Positions 1-8,415 of a DNA stretch of 64,000 nt are shown here, piece by piece (within the stretch, counting starts at the first letter, position 1; every line of letters begins with the position of its first letter). Source of the stretch: a virus. Below the pieces are notes generated by a model that was not told the origin of the DNA, did no database searches, and worked only from the letters and a program-made list of their open reading frames with translations. The stretch is taken from IMG/VR virus record IMGVR_UViG_3300021092_000036, positions 1-64,000 of that record. One strand, given 5' to 3'. A program made the position numbers and the translations under genes.

Positions 1-25
1 GATAATATTAAAAAAAATATAAAAT

Positions 26-379
26 ATGACAACTAACATTTTAACATGGTTCATTTTAAGTTACGGATTAATGAACATTATGGTATTCTCCTCAATATTT
101 GAAGGGGTTAGAACTTTTTTTAATAATTGGGGGGATAATGAATACGCCCTATTTAGACCTGTTGGGCAATTTATTTCTGGAATTTTATCGTGTCCGATGT
201 GTTTTGGGTTTCATGGAGGATGGTTTTTATCACTAACTATTTTTTCACCGACATTTATGTTATATGAAACTCCATTATGGATTAGTTGGTTTTTTGACGG
301 AATAATTTCGTCAGGGTCAGTGTGGGCGATAAATGCAATTATAGAATGGTTTGAAGAAAATAGACCAACAAAATTGTAA
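26..379 (+). CDS. DUF1360-like small membrane protein
   Basis: A 117-residue hydrophobic protein with about three membrane segments. Residues 56-66 read CPMCFGFHGGW, which matches the CPxCxGxW core that I remember from DUF1360, a family of small membrane proteins common in phages and bacteria. Its biochemical role is unknown. The ATG at 26 is the only good start and is followed by an uninterrupted frame. It overlaps none of its neighbours once the next gene is started at 384. Family assignment is moderate and existence of the gene is near certain. Confidence 0.75.
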   Translation: MTTNILTWFILSYGLMNIMVFSSIFEGVRTFFNNWGDNEYALFRPVGQFISGILSCPMCFGFHGGWFLSLTIFSPTFMLYETPLWISWFFDGIISSGSVWAINAIIEWFEENRPTKL

Positions 380-383
380 TAGT

Positions 384-899
384 ATGCCAAAGTTAATGGA
401 TTTTATAGAAAAACAAATTCAGAGTAAAAAAGAGCAAAGATGGGTAATACCTTCTGAAGACCTTTTTGCACTCTTCGAATCAATGGGTATAATGGATGAG
501 CATGATACTTTAATGGATATACTTGAATACTTGGAAGAAAATAAAATTGATATTAATTTTAAGAGTGAAGCCCAAGACGTTACTTTTAGAAAATTCAAAT
601 CAATTGAACAATCTTATAAAATAAGAAAAGTGTTAGGTGTTAAGAAAGATGAGATTAAAAAACACATCAACAAAGTAATGAATACTAAAGTGTATCTTGA
701 CGACGCTTATTTCAAGACGTTTATGACTGATGATGAGGAAGTTATCACAGAACTTAAAAAGGATATACCATCCTTTGATAAGGATTTAGAAAATTTACAA
801 AGTAAGATTGATAAGGAAAGGACTGACCAAATGATTAGACAAATTGAAAAAAATCCCATTGACCAAAACGTAATTGACATCATAAGAAATAATATGTAA
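384..899 (+). CDS. Conserved phage protein, unknown function
   Basis: A 171-residue soluble, charged protein I do not recognise. The frame stays open back to a TTG at 351, but that would overlap the upstream membrane protein gene; the ATG at 384, five bases after the upstream stop, gives a normal N-terminus (MPKLMDFIEKQ). It is mostly predicted helical, with a lysine-rich middle and an acidic second half. It precedes a small basic protein and the gp46-like ATPase in the same direction, so it is probably in the same replication/recombination operon. Confidence 0.8.
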   Translation: MPKLMDFIEKQIQSKKEQRWVIPSEDLFALFESMGIMDEHDTLMDILEYLEENKIDINFKSEAQDVTFRKFKSIEQSYKIRKVLGVKKDEIKKHINKVMNTKVYLDDAYFKTFMTDDEEVITELKKDIPSFDKDLENLQSKIDKERTDQMIRQIEKNPIDQNVIDIIRNNM

Positions 900-916
900 A
901 TTTAAATAAAAAATTT

Positions 917-1183
917 ATGCCACAATCAAGAAAACGAGGGGGTAAAAAATCCCACAACAAAAGAGTAAAAGATAGAAACCAAAAATTGGAAATGGAACGT
1001 AAAAAAATGAATAAGTTGTATTCTGAAATGATGGAACAAAAATTAAAAGAGTTTACGGATAAATTTTCAGGTTTAACTGAAAATGAAGAATTAAACGCTG
1101 AAAATATTACTGACGTAGTAGTGGAAGAATCAACCCAAGAAGAAAAACCAACTGAAGACCAAATTTCTAAGTTAGAAAAATAA
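917..1183 (+). CDS. Small protein with basic N-terminus
   Basis: An 88-residue protein. The first 32 residues are very rich in Lys and Arg (PQSRKRGGKKSHNKRVK), followed by a helical stretch and an acidic tail (EESTQEEKPTEDQ). Such a bipolar charge pattern fits a nucleic-acid-binding or protein-bridging role, but this is inference. The stop at 1183 is one base before the ATG of the gp46-like gene, so the two are almost certainly translationally coupled. Confidence 0.75.
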   Translation: MPQSRKRGGKKSHNKRVKDRNQKLEMERKKMNKLYSEMMEQKLKEFTDKFSGLTENEELNAENITDVVVEESTQEEKPTEDQISKLEK

Positions 1184-1184
1184 A

Positions 1185-3557
1185 ATGGATTTATTTAATC
1201 CACCTGTAAATTTTAATTACAAAATAATGATAAAAGAATTGGATTTTACCAATTTGGACAACCCATATCTACAAGTGATATGGGAAGACCATGCTGAAAA
1301 TTTCACCCAAGAAAAAATTAAAAGTGTTAGACATTACTTCCAAAAGAAGTACAACACGACAAATGTTAATGTTATAACCAAAACTAAAGTTTCGGAAGAT
1401 GTTACTCACAATGTTGATATATCATTTAATATCTTGGATAAAAATTATCAGGTAGAACTTGTTAAATCTTATCTTGAAAACAAATCACAAAAAAACATTA
1501 TTGATGATGTTTCAAACTTGGACAACATTGTTGATAATAAACTATTGGCTAATGAAACTGACGTAACACCATTCAAAAGATGGTTCATTAAAAACATAGA
1601 GTTTTCAAATTTCCTTTCATACGGAGAAAACCAAAGAATTGATTTTGATAAATGTAACGGTATTTCAGTTGTTGAATCAAATCCACCAAATTTTGGAGGA
1701 AAAACAGTATTAAGTGTTGACTTACTACTATTCTTATTCTTTAATGAAACAACTAAAACAAGTAAAGCTGAGGAAATATTCAATAGATTTACAGATAAGA
1801 ATAAAGTACACGTTAAAGGTGAGATTGTAATTGACGGTGAAGAATATATTATTGTTAGGAACATTGAAAGAAAGAAATCTAAAAGTGGGGATTGGAATGT
1901 AAAAACAGAATTAGACTTCTTCAAAAAGTTATCCGATGGTAGTTTACAAAATTTTACAGGGGAACAACGTAGAGAAACTGAATCATTCATTAAAACATCC
2001 ATAGGTTCTAAAGACGACTTCTTAATGACAATATTAACTACCGCAACTAATTTAGAAGATTTGATTGACTCTAAACCAACTGCAAGAGGTCAGGTACTTT
2101 CTAGGTTCATGGGATTGGATTTCTTAAAAAAGAAAGAAGAAGTTGGTAAAGAAATATATAGTGAATTCTCCAAATCAATGTTATCAAACGTATATAGTAG
2201 TGAAAAACTTAAGACTGATAACGAAACATACTCTGAACAAATTAAAAGTTTTGATGAGAACAACATGACCCAACAAACTAATTTAATTGACGTTCAAAAT
2301 AGGATAATAAAAGGACAGGAATACCGAGACAACCTACTCAAAAGTAAACATACTGATATTGATAAAGAGATTAGTTTGTTATCACCTGATAAAGTTTTAG
2401 GTGAAATAGAATATTTTAAAACGCAAAAAAAAGGTGTTGAAAATCAATTATCATTGATAAATGTTATTGAACCATCTGAGTTTTACCATGAGGACAAACA
2501 CGATGAGGTCAAAGAACAATATAATGAGATTTACAAAAAAATTATTCAAGTTGATACCGAGATTTCATCAATTAATAAGTTAAAGTCTGAAGTAGAGGGT
2601 GGAATCAAGTGTGAACACTGTGGTATTGAGTTAATGAACGCAGCAATCACAAATGCTAAAATTGCGGAACTTGACGGACTTATCGTGCAAAAGACCACAA
2701 AAACGATTGTTATGCAGGATTTATCCTACAAAGAACAAAGTTTTGTTAAGTTAAAAAAAGAGTTTGATGAGTACGAAAAAAATAAGTTAATCAAAGAAAA
2801 ATATGAACTTAGTATTGAAAGTTTTGACTTGAAAATAAAAGGGCTTGAAGAAAAACTCTCAAAGTATAATGAATTACAGGATAAGATTTCTGCAAATGAA
2901 AAACTCGAGACACAGATAATAAAAGCGGGTTTAAGAATTGATGAGTTGGAAGCTGAGAAAAATTCTATAACAAGAAAAATTGATAGTAACAATTATCAAA
3001 TTTCTTCGTATAAAGAAAAGATAGAACAAAATAATATTAAGATTAAAAAGATTTCTGAAGAATCTGAGAAAGAAAAGATATATAAAACATACCTTGAGAT
3101 TTATGGTAAAAATGGGATTTCTAAAATGATTATGAAAACCATGATGCCATTAATTAATTCAGAACTACAAAGATTGTTGGAAGATAGTTCTCACTTTAGA
3201 TTAGAAATTAGAATCAACGATAAAAATGAAGTAGAATTTATTATGATTGATAATAATACCCAAGTTGAAAAATTAATGTCGTCAGGTTCAGGATATGAAA
3301 GAACAATTGCCTCACTAGCGTTGAGAGCGGTCCTAAGTAAAATATGTTCATTACCTAAACCTAACATTATTGTATTTGATGAAGTATTTGGTAAAATATC
3401 AAACGATAATTTAGAAATGGTTTCAGAATTCTTTATTAAAATTAAAGAATATTTTGAGAAAATTTTTGTTATCACCCATAACCCATTGGTATCCAATTGG
3501 TCGGATAATGTAATTAAAATACGTAAAGAAAATAATATAAGTTTTGTCACCCAGTAA
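1185..3557 (+). CDS. gp46/Rad50/SbcC-like recombination ATPase
   Basis: A 790-residue SMC-type ATPase resembling T4 gp46, the ATPase partner of nuclease gp47 in end resection and recombination-dependent replication. Visible: Walker A-like NPPNFGGKT at about residues 166-174, an ABC signature variant SSGSGYERT near 699, Walker B NIIVFDEVFGK near 727-737, and an H-loop VITHN near 762. Between them are long coiled coils with a zinc hook CEHC near 476. An N-terminal extension of about 130 residues before the ATPase head is unusual; typical gp46 starts with the KI..xNFxS strand found here at 137-143. The signature has SGSG instead of SGGE. No gp47 nuclease gene is in the window; it may lie upstream. 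Confidence 0.93.
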   Translation: MDLFNPPVNFNYKIMIKELDFTNLDNPYLQVIWEDHAENFTQEKIKSVRHYFQKKYNTTNVNVITKTKVSEDVTHNVDISFNILDKNYQVELVKSYLENKSQKNIIDDVSNLDNIVDNKLLANETDVTPFKRWFIKNIEFSNFLSYGENQRIDFDKCNGISVVESNPPNFGGKTVLSVDLLLFLFFNETTKTSKAEEIFNRFTDKNKVHVKGEIVIDGEEYIIVRNIERKKSKSGDWNVKTELDFFKKLSDGSLQNFTGEQRRETESFIKTSIGSKDDFLMTILTTATNLEDLIDSKPTARGQVLSRFMGLDFLKKKEEVGKEIYSEFSKSMLSNVYSSEKLKTDNETYSEQIKSFDENNMTQQTNLIDVQNRIIKGQEYRDNLLKSKHTDIDKEISLLSPDKVLGEIEYFKTQKKGVENQLSLINVIEPSEFYHEDKHDEVKEQYNEIYKKIIQVDTEISSINKLKSEVEGGIKCEHCGIELMNAAITNAKIAELDGLIVQKTTKTIVMQDLSYKEQSFVKLKKEFDEYEKNKLIKEKYELSIESFDLKIKGLEEKLSKYNELQDKISANEKLETQIIKAGLRIDELEAEKNSITRKIDSNNYQISSYKEKIEQNNIKIKKISEESEKEKIYKTYLEIYGKNGISKMIMKTMMPLINSELQRLLEDSSHFRLEIRINDKNEVEFIMIDNNTQVEKLMSSGSGYERTIASLALRAVLSKICSLPKPNIIVFDEVFGKISNDNLEMVSEFFIKIKEYFEKIFVITHNPLVSNWSDNVIKIRKENNISFVTQ

Positions 3558-3588
3558 TTTGTAGATTCAAAAAGGTTTATTAAATTTG
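3558..3588 (+). promoter_or_regulatory. Host-type (Bacteroidota) promoter for sigma operon
   Basis: TTTG at 3558-3561, exactly 19 nt spacer, then TAAATTTG at 3581-3588. This matches the known Bacteroidota -33 TTTG / -7 TAnnTTTG pattern. It sits 22 nt before the ATG at 3611 and would transcribe the gene pair ending in the phage sigma factor. Confidence 0.7.
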
Positions 3589-3610
3589 TAAAACAATTAG
3601 TTTATAGTTT

Positions 3611-4147
3611 ATGGAATACATTTTATTCGTTTTCGCAACACACAAAAATCAAGGAGCGTTTGTTAAAGTCTTAGCTGAAGATATAGTATCGGTAGTTGGT
3701 AAATCAGATATTAAATATTATTACGGACCTGAATCATCAATATTTGTATTTAAAACATTTGATGAGGAACAAAAGATACACGACTACTTTTCAATGGTAT
3801 TGGGAGATTCAGGTATAGTTTATTTCCTTATCAGACATGAACCTGACAAAATGTCATATTGGTTAGACCCAAAAATCGAGAATCACTTGTTTAATACTGA
3901 CAATCCTTCCAAAGAAGACACAAATACTTTAGAAGAACAATTAGAGGTACAAAAATTGTTTTTTGGGGATTTGGAAGAAGAAACAGACATGGTATTAACC
4001 GAATCTGAAGAAGATGATTTATTAAAAATCAAAAAAAATAAGAAAAAAGAAATTACTTTTGATGAATTATTTGATAAAATAGCGGATTATGGTTATGAAT
4101 CACTATCATCATACGAAAAAGAATTGTTAAAAAAATATACAAAATAA
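3611..4147 (+). CDS. Conserved phage protein upstream of sigma factor
   Basis: A 178-residue protein, unrecognised as a whole. The N-terminal 90 residues are alternating strand/helix (MEYILFVFATHKNQ), the middle is acidic, and the C-terminal 30 residues (DELFDKIADYGYESLSSYEK) resemble a short helical tail I know from Bacteroidota membrane proteins as a 'DExLDKIsekGidSLs..E' module. The stop is one base before the sigma-factor ATG, and a consensus host-type promoter precedes it, so it is co-expressed with the sigma factor and may act on it. Confidence 0.75.
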   Translation: MEYILFVFATHKNQGAFVKVLAEDIVSVVGKSDIKYYYGPESSIFVFKTFDEEQKIHDYFSMVLGDSGIVYFLIRHEPDKMSYWLDPKIENHLFNTDNPSKEDTNTLEEQLEVQKLFFGDLEEETDMVLTESEEDDLLKIKKNKKKEITFDELFDKIADYGYESLSSYEKELLKKYTK

Positions 4148-4148
4148 T

Positions 4149-4949
4149 ATGAAGGAAAAAAACTCAGGGATTCCTATTAATCAGGAAGAAATACAACATT
4201 ATCTGAAAGATATAAGAAAGATTAAGGTTATGACACCTGAAAGGGAGAGAGAATTAGCTAAACTAATGAAGTCAGGTAATTTGACATCTCGACAAGTAGA
4301 ATCTATTCACAAAGAATTACTTGAAGGTAATCTTAGATTTGTGATTACAGTTGCAAAACAGTATCAAAATCAAGGTCTTGATTTTCCTGACTTAATTGCT
4401 GAAGGTAATCTTGGGTTGATGAAAGCAATCAAAAATTTTGATTGGGGTAAAGACCTTAGATTTATCTCATATGCGGTTTGGTGGGTAAAACAATCTATTT
4501 TACAATCATTGAATGATAATGCAAGGACAATCAGACTCCCTGTAAATGTAATCCAAGATTTACATCGAGCTAAGAAAGAAGTTGAAAGTAACGGAGGTAG
4601 TTTAGACGACAAATTTTTAAATCTACCATCAACCATTGATTTGGATATGAACATCAACGATGAATTCGACACTCTATTGGACATAATCAAGAATGATGAT
4701 GCAGATATGCCTGACGGAGTTTTCAATAGTAAAGATATGTTAAAAACCCAACTTATGGTATTACTTAATAGTTTAGATGAAAGAGAACGAGTTATTATCG
4801 AGGATTACTTTGGTTTTACAGGGACCCCTAGAACTCTTGAAGAAATTGGTGGTGATTTTAAACTTACCAAAGAAAGGGTTAGACAGATTAAAGAAAAAGC
4901 CCTCAGAAAATTGAGGAACGATGGGTCGATATTATTCGACTATATGTAA
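4149..4949 (+). CDS. RNA polymerase sigma-70 family factor
   Basis: A 266-residue sigma factor of the RpoD/SigA class. Region 1.2 is at residues 9-37, region 2 at about 57-122 (LRFVITVAKQYQNQGLDFPD; FISYAVWWVKQSI), a short region 3, and region 4.2 helix-turn-helix at about 230-258 ending TKERVRQIKEKALRKLR. It lacks region 1.1, like the roughly 290-residue primary sigma of Bacteroidota. It presumably redirects host RNA polymerase to phage promoters. The best candidate targets in this window are the TATTTAT motifs described separately; that link is inference. It has its own host-type promoter (3558) and is followed by a strong terminator. Confidence 0.95.
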   Translation: MKEKNSGIPINQEEIQHYLKDIRKIKVMTPERERELAKLMKSGNLTSRQVESIHKELLEGNLRFVITVAKQYQNQGLDFPDLIAEGNLGLMKAIKNFDWGKDLRFISYAVWWVKQSILQSLNDNARTIRLPVNVIQDLHRAKKEVESNGGSLDDKFLNLPSTIDLDMNINDEFDTLLDIIKNDDADMPDGVFNSKDMLKTQLMVLLNSLDERERVIIEDYFGFTGTPRTLEEIGGDFKLTKERVRQIKEKALRKLRNDGSILFDYM

Positions 4950-4954
4950 AAAAA

Positions 4955-4992
4955 GAAAAACCTTCTATTTATTATGATAGAAGGTTTTTTAA
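4955..4992 (+). terminator. Intrinsic terminator after sigma factor
   Basis: Stem AACCTTCTAT/ATAGAAGGTT with an 8-nt loop followed by a run of T, six bases after the sigma-factor stop. Confidence 0.85.
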
Positions 4993-5011
4993 TTTTATAA
5001 AAAATATTATT

Positions 5012-5341
5012 ATGAAAAAATTTATTGAATTTATTAAAAAATATAGAATACATATTCTATCAACTTTATTATTTATATTCTTTTTTAGGTCTTGTATAAA
5101 ATCAGGAGAAGTTAGAAAATTTGAAAAAAATGAGACTAAACAAACAGAAATGGTTGATAGTTTAACTAAAATTATAAATGGTCAAAAAGACACTATTAAA
5201 AATATATCTGAGGTAATTAGGATTGAAAAAATTAAAGTACATACTGAGTACGATAATTATATCTCAAGTAAAGATAGAGGTGAACAATTAATGCAGTTAC
5301 ATATGGTTGTTAAAAAAAATATTAAAGAATTACAAAAATGA
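5012..5341 (+). CDS. Single-pass membrane protein, lysis-block candidate
   Basis: A 109-residue protein with a basic N-terminus, one membrane segment at about residues 13-28 (IHILSTLLFIFFF) and a long helical, coiled-coil-like remainder. The topology (short cytoplasmic N-terminus, one helix, coiled periplasmic part) is that of an inner-membrane spanin or tail/lysis accessory protein. It overlaps the next gene by four bases (ATGA) and lies upstream of an endolysin, so a lysis role is plausible but unproven. Confidence 0.75.
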   Translation: MKKFIEFIKKYRIHILSTLLFIFFFRSCIKSGEVRKFEKNETKQTEMVDSLTKIINGQKDTIKNISEVIRIEKIKVHTEYDNYISSKDRGEQLMQLHMVVKKNIKELQK

Positions 5342-6117
5342 AGAAAATTTGGGAATGGATAAAGAATAATCCTAATAGGACTATGTTCTTAGTCCCTATA
5401 ATTTTAGTTGCAGTGATTTCAATTTCCCATGTGGTCTCTTGGTATAATATCGCAAATCCACTAAGTTGGGCAATTTATCTTTCAATAGCGATTGAAGTAG
5501 GGGCAATGACCGCTCTTGTTGCTGCAACTAATAAAATTAGAGGTGGTGTTTGGTTTATGTTTGGATTAGTAACGTTTATTCAAATGATAGGTAATATATT
5601 CTTCTCATATAAAGAGATTGACCCTAATGGGGATTTATTTAAATCTTGGGTGGAATTAACAAGTCCTGTTTGGGAAATGATTGGTTCTGACCCTTCAGAT
5701 ATTCCTGCTATGAAAAGATGGTTAGCTTTCTTAGAAGGTGGTTTATTACCAATAATATCATTAACCTCACTACATTTTTTTGTAAAATATGAAGATGAAA
5801 CTAAAAAAATATCTGAAGATATTGTAGAAGAATTAGAAGAAGAACCTAAATCTGATTTGAAGAAAGAATCTGAAAAAGTATGGAAAAAAGTTAATGAACT
5901 TAAAGAAGAAGGTAAACTACCCACAAATCCAACAGAAGAAGAAATCGAGGAAGAACCAAGTGCATTGGCGTTTACACCTTACCATGTTGAAGAAGATATT
6001 ATTGAAGATGATAAAATTTTAAGTGACGATTTAGTCGAGGCTTATTTATTTCCTTCCAAAACCGAAGAAAATAAAGAAGACAGAGTTAGAAGATTAACTT
6101 ACACAAAAAAAGTTTAA
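5338..6117 (+). CDS. Multi-pass membrane protein, unknown
   Basis: A 259-residue protein. The N-terminal 150 residues have about four hydrophobic segments (near residues 15-34, 40-62, 68-85 and 132-147), and the last 110 residues are a charged, glutamate-rich cytoplasmic tail. I do not recognise the family. Because it lies directly upstream of the amidase endolysin it could be a holin or a holin regulator, but it is large for a holin. The start overlaps the stop of the previous gene. Confidence 0.75.
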   Translation: MKKIWEWIKNNPNRTMFLVPIILVAVISISHVVSWYNIANPLSWAIYLSIAIEVGAMTALVAATNKIRGGVWFMFGLVTFIQMIGNIFFSYKEIDPNGDLFKSWVELTSPVWEMIGSDPSDIPAMKRWLAFLEGGLLPIISLTSLHFFVKYEDETKKISEDIVEELEEEPKSDLKKESEKVWKKVNELKEEGKLPTNPTEEEIEEEPSALAFTPYHVEEDIIEDDKILSDDLVEAYLFPSKTEENKEDRVRRLTYTKKV

Positions 6118-6144
6118 CCTAATAAACTTCAAATTAGTTATGGA

Positions 6145-6750
6145 ATGTTTGATGTTGAAAAGTATGGAGAGTTTAAATCTTTAGGAAAAAATAAAAAAAA
6201 GTCACAAATAATATTGATACATACATCAAGAAATGTTGAGAATTATTTACAATCCTTAAAATACCGATACAACGGAAAATTTAAGAAAATCCCAAATTAT
6301 ATAGTAACCAAAAATGGTAAGGTACTACAATTGTTAAATAACAATGAGTACTCAGAAATATTCCCTAAAGAGAGTATTAACAAGAACTCTATTGTGATTT
6401 CTTTAGAAAATTTAGGTTGGTTACAAAAAGAACCTCTAAAAGATTATTACGTTAACTGGATTGGTGATATTTATAAAGGTAAAGCTTTTGAAAAAAAGTG
6501 GAGAGACTATTTTTTTTGGGACCCGTACACTGAAGAACAGATAACCTCAACTGTTGAATTAATTAAAAAATTGTTTGAGGAAACAGGGATTAAAAAGAAT
6601 ATTATCGGACATAATACAAAAATAAACGGAGTTGAGAAATACGAAGGAGTGACAACTAGAAGTAATTATGATTCAATTTTTACTGACGTTAGTCCCTCAT
6701 TCAGTTTTGAAAATTTTATAAAAGAAGTTGACAATGAACAATTCACATGA
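6145..6750 (+). CDS. Amidase-2-like endolysin
   Basis: A 201-residue protein with the fold signature of N-acetylmuramoyl-L-alanine amidases (Amidase_2/PGRP), which cut between muramic acid and the peptide stem. The three zinc ligands expected for the family are present: H26 in ILIHTSR, H156 in IIGHN and D181 in TDVSPSF; E88 sits where the catalytic-site acidic residue usually lies (ISLENLGW). There is no signal peptide, so a holin or membrane damage would release it. Downstream genes look like spanins. This is one of two amidases in the window. Confidence 0.85.
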   Translation: MFDVEKYGEFKSLGKNKKKSQIILIHTSRNVENYLQSLKYRYNGKFKKIPNYIVTKNGKVLQLLNNNEYSEIFPKESINKNSIVISLENLGWLQKEPLKDYYVNWIGDIYKGKAFEKKWRDYFFWDPYTEEQITSTVELIKKLFEETGIKKNIIGHNTKINGVEKYEGVTTRSNYDSIFTDVSPSFSFENFIKEVDNEQFT

Positions 6751-7369
6751 TGAAATAAAAAGATTATTAAAAGCGTCAAGAAATCTATTGGATAACGGTA
6801 ATTCATTGTTCGAAAATAATGACATAAAGAAACAATATGGAATTATTACAGAACAAGAATATGAGACTGCTGATATAACTAAGAAAATAAACATAGGTAA
6901 ATCCATCGAAGATTCTATCGATAAAGATGAGGAGGAGTACGAAACTGCGGATGATGTTGATGGAGATGTGGAAATTGAGAAAAAAGACGAAAAAAAACAA
7001 GCGTACAGAATCTCGGGGGGTATTTTAGTACTTCATGGTAGAGATAAAACAGAACTTGAATTAACAACCGATGAAAAAATTGCTTTCCAAGAAACTATGG
7101 ATGAGTTTGTTACTGACGTTTCTGATTTAGTTGATTTTAATAAACTTAACGTATATCAAAATAATGTTGAGTGGTCAGGTAAGATTATAGATTATGACAT
7201 TGAATTTATGTATACAATCGGTGAAGATAGTGGAATCTACATAAATGGGGATATGATAAAAACTGACAAGGAATTTATTGAAATGATTACCAAATTACAA
7301 AAATATTACGAAAAATTTAAATCTAAATGGGCTAAGATATTAGCATCAAGAAAAAAAACAAAACAATAA
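6734..7369 (+). CDS. Conserved phage protein, unknown
   Basis: A 211-residue soluble protein. The frame extends to a TTG at 6728, but ATG 6734 two codons later is the better start; it overlaps the endolysin by 17 nt. Residues 35-85 are highly charged, containing the repeat pattern EYETAD twice (about residues 38 and 70). The C-terminal half (from about residue 95) is a compact alpha/beta region. Function unknown. It ends on the first base of the next ATG, in the lysis block. Confidence 0.75.
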   Translation: MNNSHDEIKRLLKASRNLLDNGNSLFENNDIKKQYGIITEQEYETADITKKINIGKSIEDSIDKDEEEYETADDVDGDVEIEKKDEKKQAYRISGGILVLHGRDKTELELTTDEKIAFQETMDEFVTDVSDLVDFNKLNVYQNNVEWSGKIIDYDIEFMYTIGEDSGIYINGDMIKTDKEFIEMITKLQKYYEKFKSKWAKILASRKKTKQ

Positions 7370-7734
7370 TGAAAGAGTTTTTAAAAGAATTTTTTATTAG
7401 AAATTATAAAAATATTATTTTAACACTATTAGGGGTTTTATTAGTTTATTTATTAGTTAGAACTTTCACACCAACACCAGATAACTCAGAATTAATTAAA
7501 TATAAATTAGAACATTTAAATAAAGAGATTAATTCAATAATGGAACAAAGAAAAAAAATTGATGAATCCATTAATCTTTATAATGAGAAAATTAGAAAAA
7601 TAGACTCAACGATATCTAAAATAAAAATAGAGAAAAGTGTCGTTAATAATTTTTACGAAATAAAAGAAGGTAAACTTAGTAAATCAACCGCAAGGGAAAT
7701 CGATAGTTTACTTAGAGCAAGATATAAATATTAA
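7369..7734 (+). CDS. Inner-membrane spanin-like protein
   Basis: A 121-residue protein with a basic N-terminus, one membrane helix at residues 16-32 (IILTLLGVLLVYLLVR) and a long coiled coil ending in a short conserved-looking tail (TAREIDSLLRARY). That topology matches inner-membrane spanins of Bacteroidota phages, which link the inner membrane to an outer-membrane partner to complete lysis. The start overlaps the previous stop, and the next gene, one base downstream, has a signal peptide, which would fit a spanin pair. Assignment is by topology and position only. Confidence 0.6.
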   Translation: MKEFLKEFFIRNYKNIILTLLGVLLVYLLVRTFTPTPDNSELIKYKLEHLNKEINSIMEQRKKIDESINLYNEKIRKIDSTISKIKIEKSVVNNFYEIKEGKLSKSTAREIDSLLRARYKY

Positions 7735-7735
7735 A

Positions 7736-8170
7736 ATGAAAACTTTGTTAATAACACTATTACTTTCTATTTCCACATTTGGTTTTACACAAACTAATAA
7801 AAATAGTACAACACCAAATAATAAGATTGACACAACAAAACTTTGTTTTCCTGTTGAAGTGGGCAGACAGATTTTAATTGATTTAAATGATTGTGATAGA
7901 ACTGAAGAAATTTTAAAATTAACTGAAAAAGAAGTTCTTCAGTTAAATAATAAAATAATCCAAAAAGATAATGTCATTGGGTCCTTGAATTTAAAGGATA
8001 GTTTATCTTCCGTAGTTATGGTTAAGACTGAGGAAAAATTTAAAATTGTTTATGATGAAAATGAGAAATTAAGAAAAGATATCAAGACAATGAAAACAAA
8101 ACACACAATTATTGAATCCGTTACCGCTTTTTTTGCGGCGACATTAGTTTATATAATAGCATTTAAATAA
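7736..8170 (+). CDS. Exported coiled-coil protein, spanin partner candidate
   Basis: A 144-residue protein with a Sec signal peptide (residues 1-18, MKTLLITLLLSISTFGFTQ), a Thr/Asn-rich linker, a coiled coil at 55-115 and a C-terminal membrane helix at about 126-143 (VTAFFAATLVYIIAF). The segment LCFPVEVGRQILIDLNDCD resembles a region I associate with lysis-cassette proteins in Bacteroidota phages. A protein anchored at its C-terminus with a periplasmic coiled coil could span the periplasm alone or pair with the preceding gene. Stop overlaps the next ATG. Confidence 0.6.
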   Translation: MKTLLITLLLSISTFGFTQTNKNSTTPNNKIDTTKLCFPVEVGRQILIDLNDCDRTEEILKLTEKEVLQLNNKIIQKDNVIGSLNLKDSLSSVVMVKTEEKFKIVYDENEKLRKDIKTMKTKHTIIESVTAFFAATLVYIIAFK

Positions 8171-8415
8171 TGGCATTAAGCGCGTCAGATAAGAGAGAAA
8201 TTGAAACTTTAATTAAGAAGGAAGTTAAAGATTTTATTGGTAGTAATACAATGAAACAGTATGAAGATAAAATCATAGACATAATGGCTAAGGAACTTAG
8301 AAGAGGTAAATTAGAAACTGAGGCTAAAGAACTTGTAATACGAATATTTACGGAGTTCTATGAGTACATGTGGACCCAAAGAAGTACTTGGTCACCAAGA
8401 CTAAGAAGAGCATAA
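8170..8415 (+). CDS. Small conserved phage protein
   Basis: An 81-residue basic, helical protein ending in YEYMWTQRSTWSPRLRRA. I do not know its function; the pattern looks like a small virion assembly or neck protein that is widely conserved in phages of marine Bacteroidota. Its TAA shares a base with the next ATG, so it is coupled to the following virion-like gene. Confidence 0.75.
   Translation: MALSASDKREIETLIKKEVKDFIGSNTMKQYEDKIIDIMAKELRRGKLETEAKELVIRIFTEFYEYMWTQRSTWSPRLRRA

Noticed and set aside
1469-2002. Long minus-strand frame opposite the gp46-like gene
   Set aside because: It lies wholly inside a strongly supported gene and has shadow composition (Ser/Leu-rich) with no known motif. 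The same reasoning removes 4370-4726, 5580-5924, 8642-9001, 10553-10888, 16324-16629, 27132-27428 and 53122-53493 on the minus strand.
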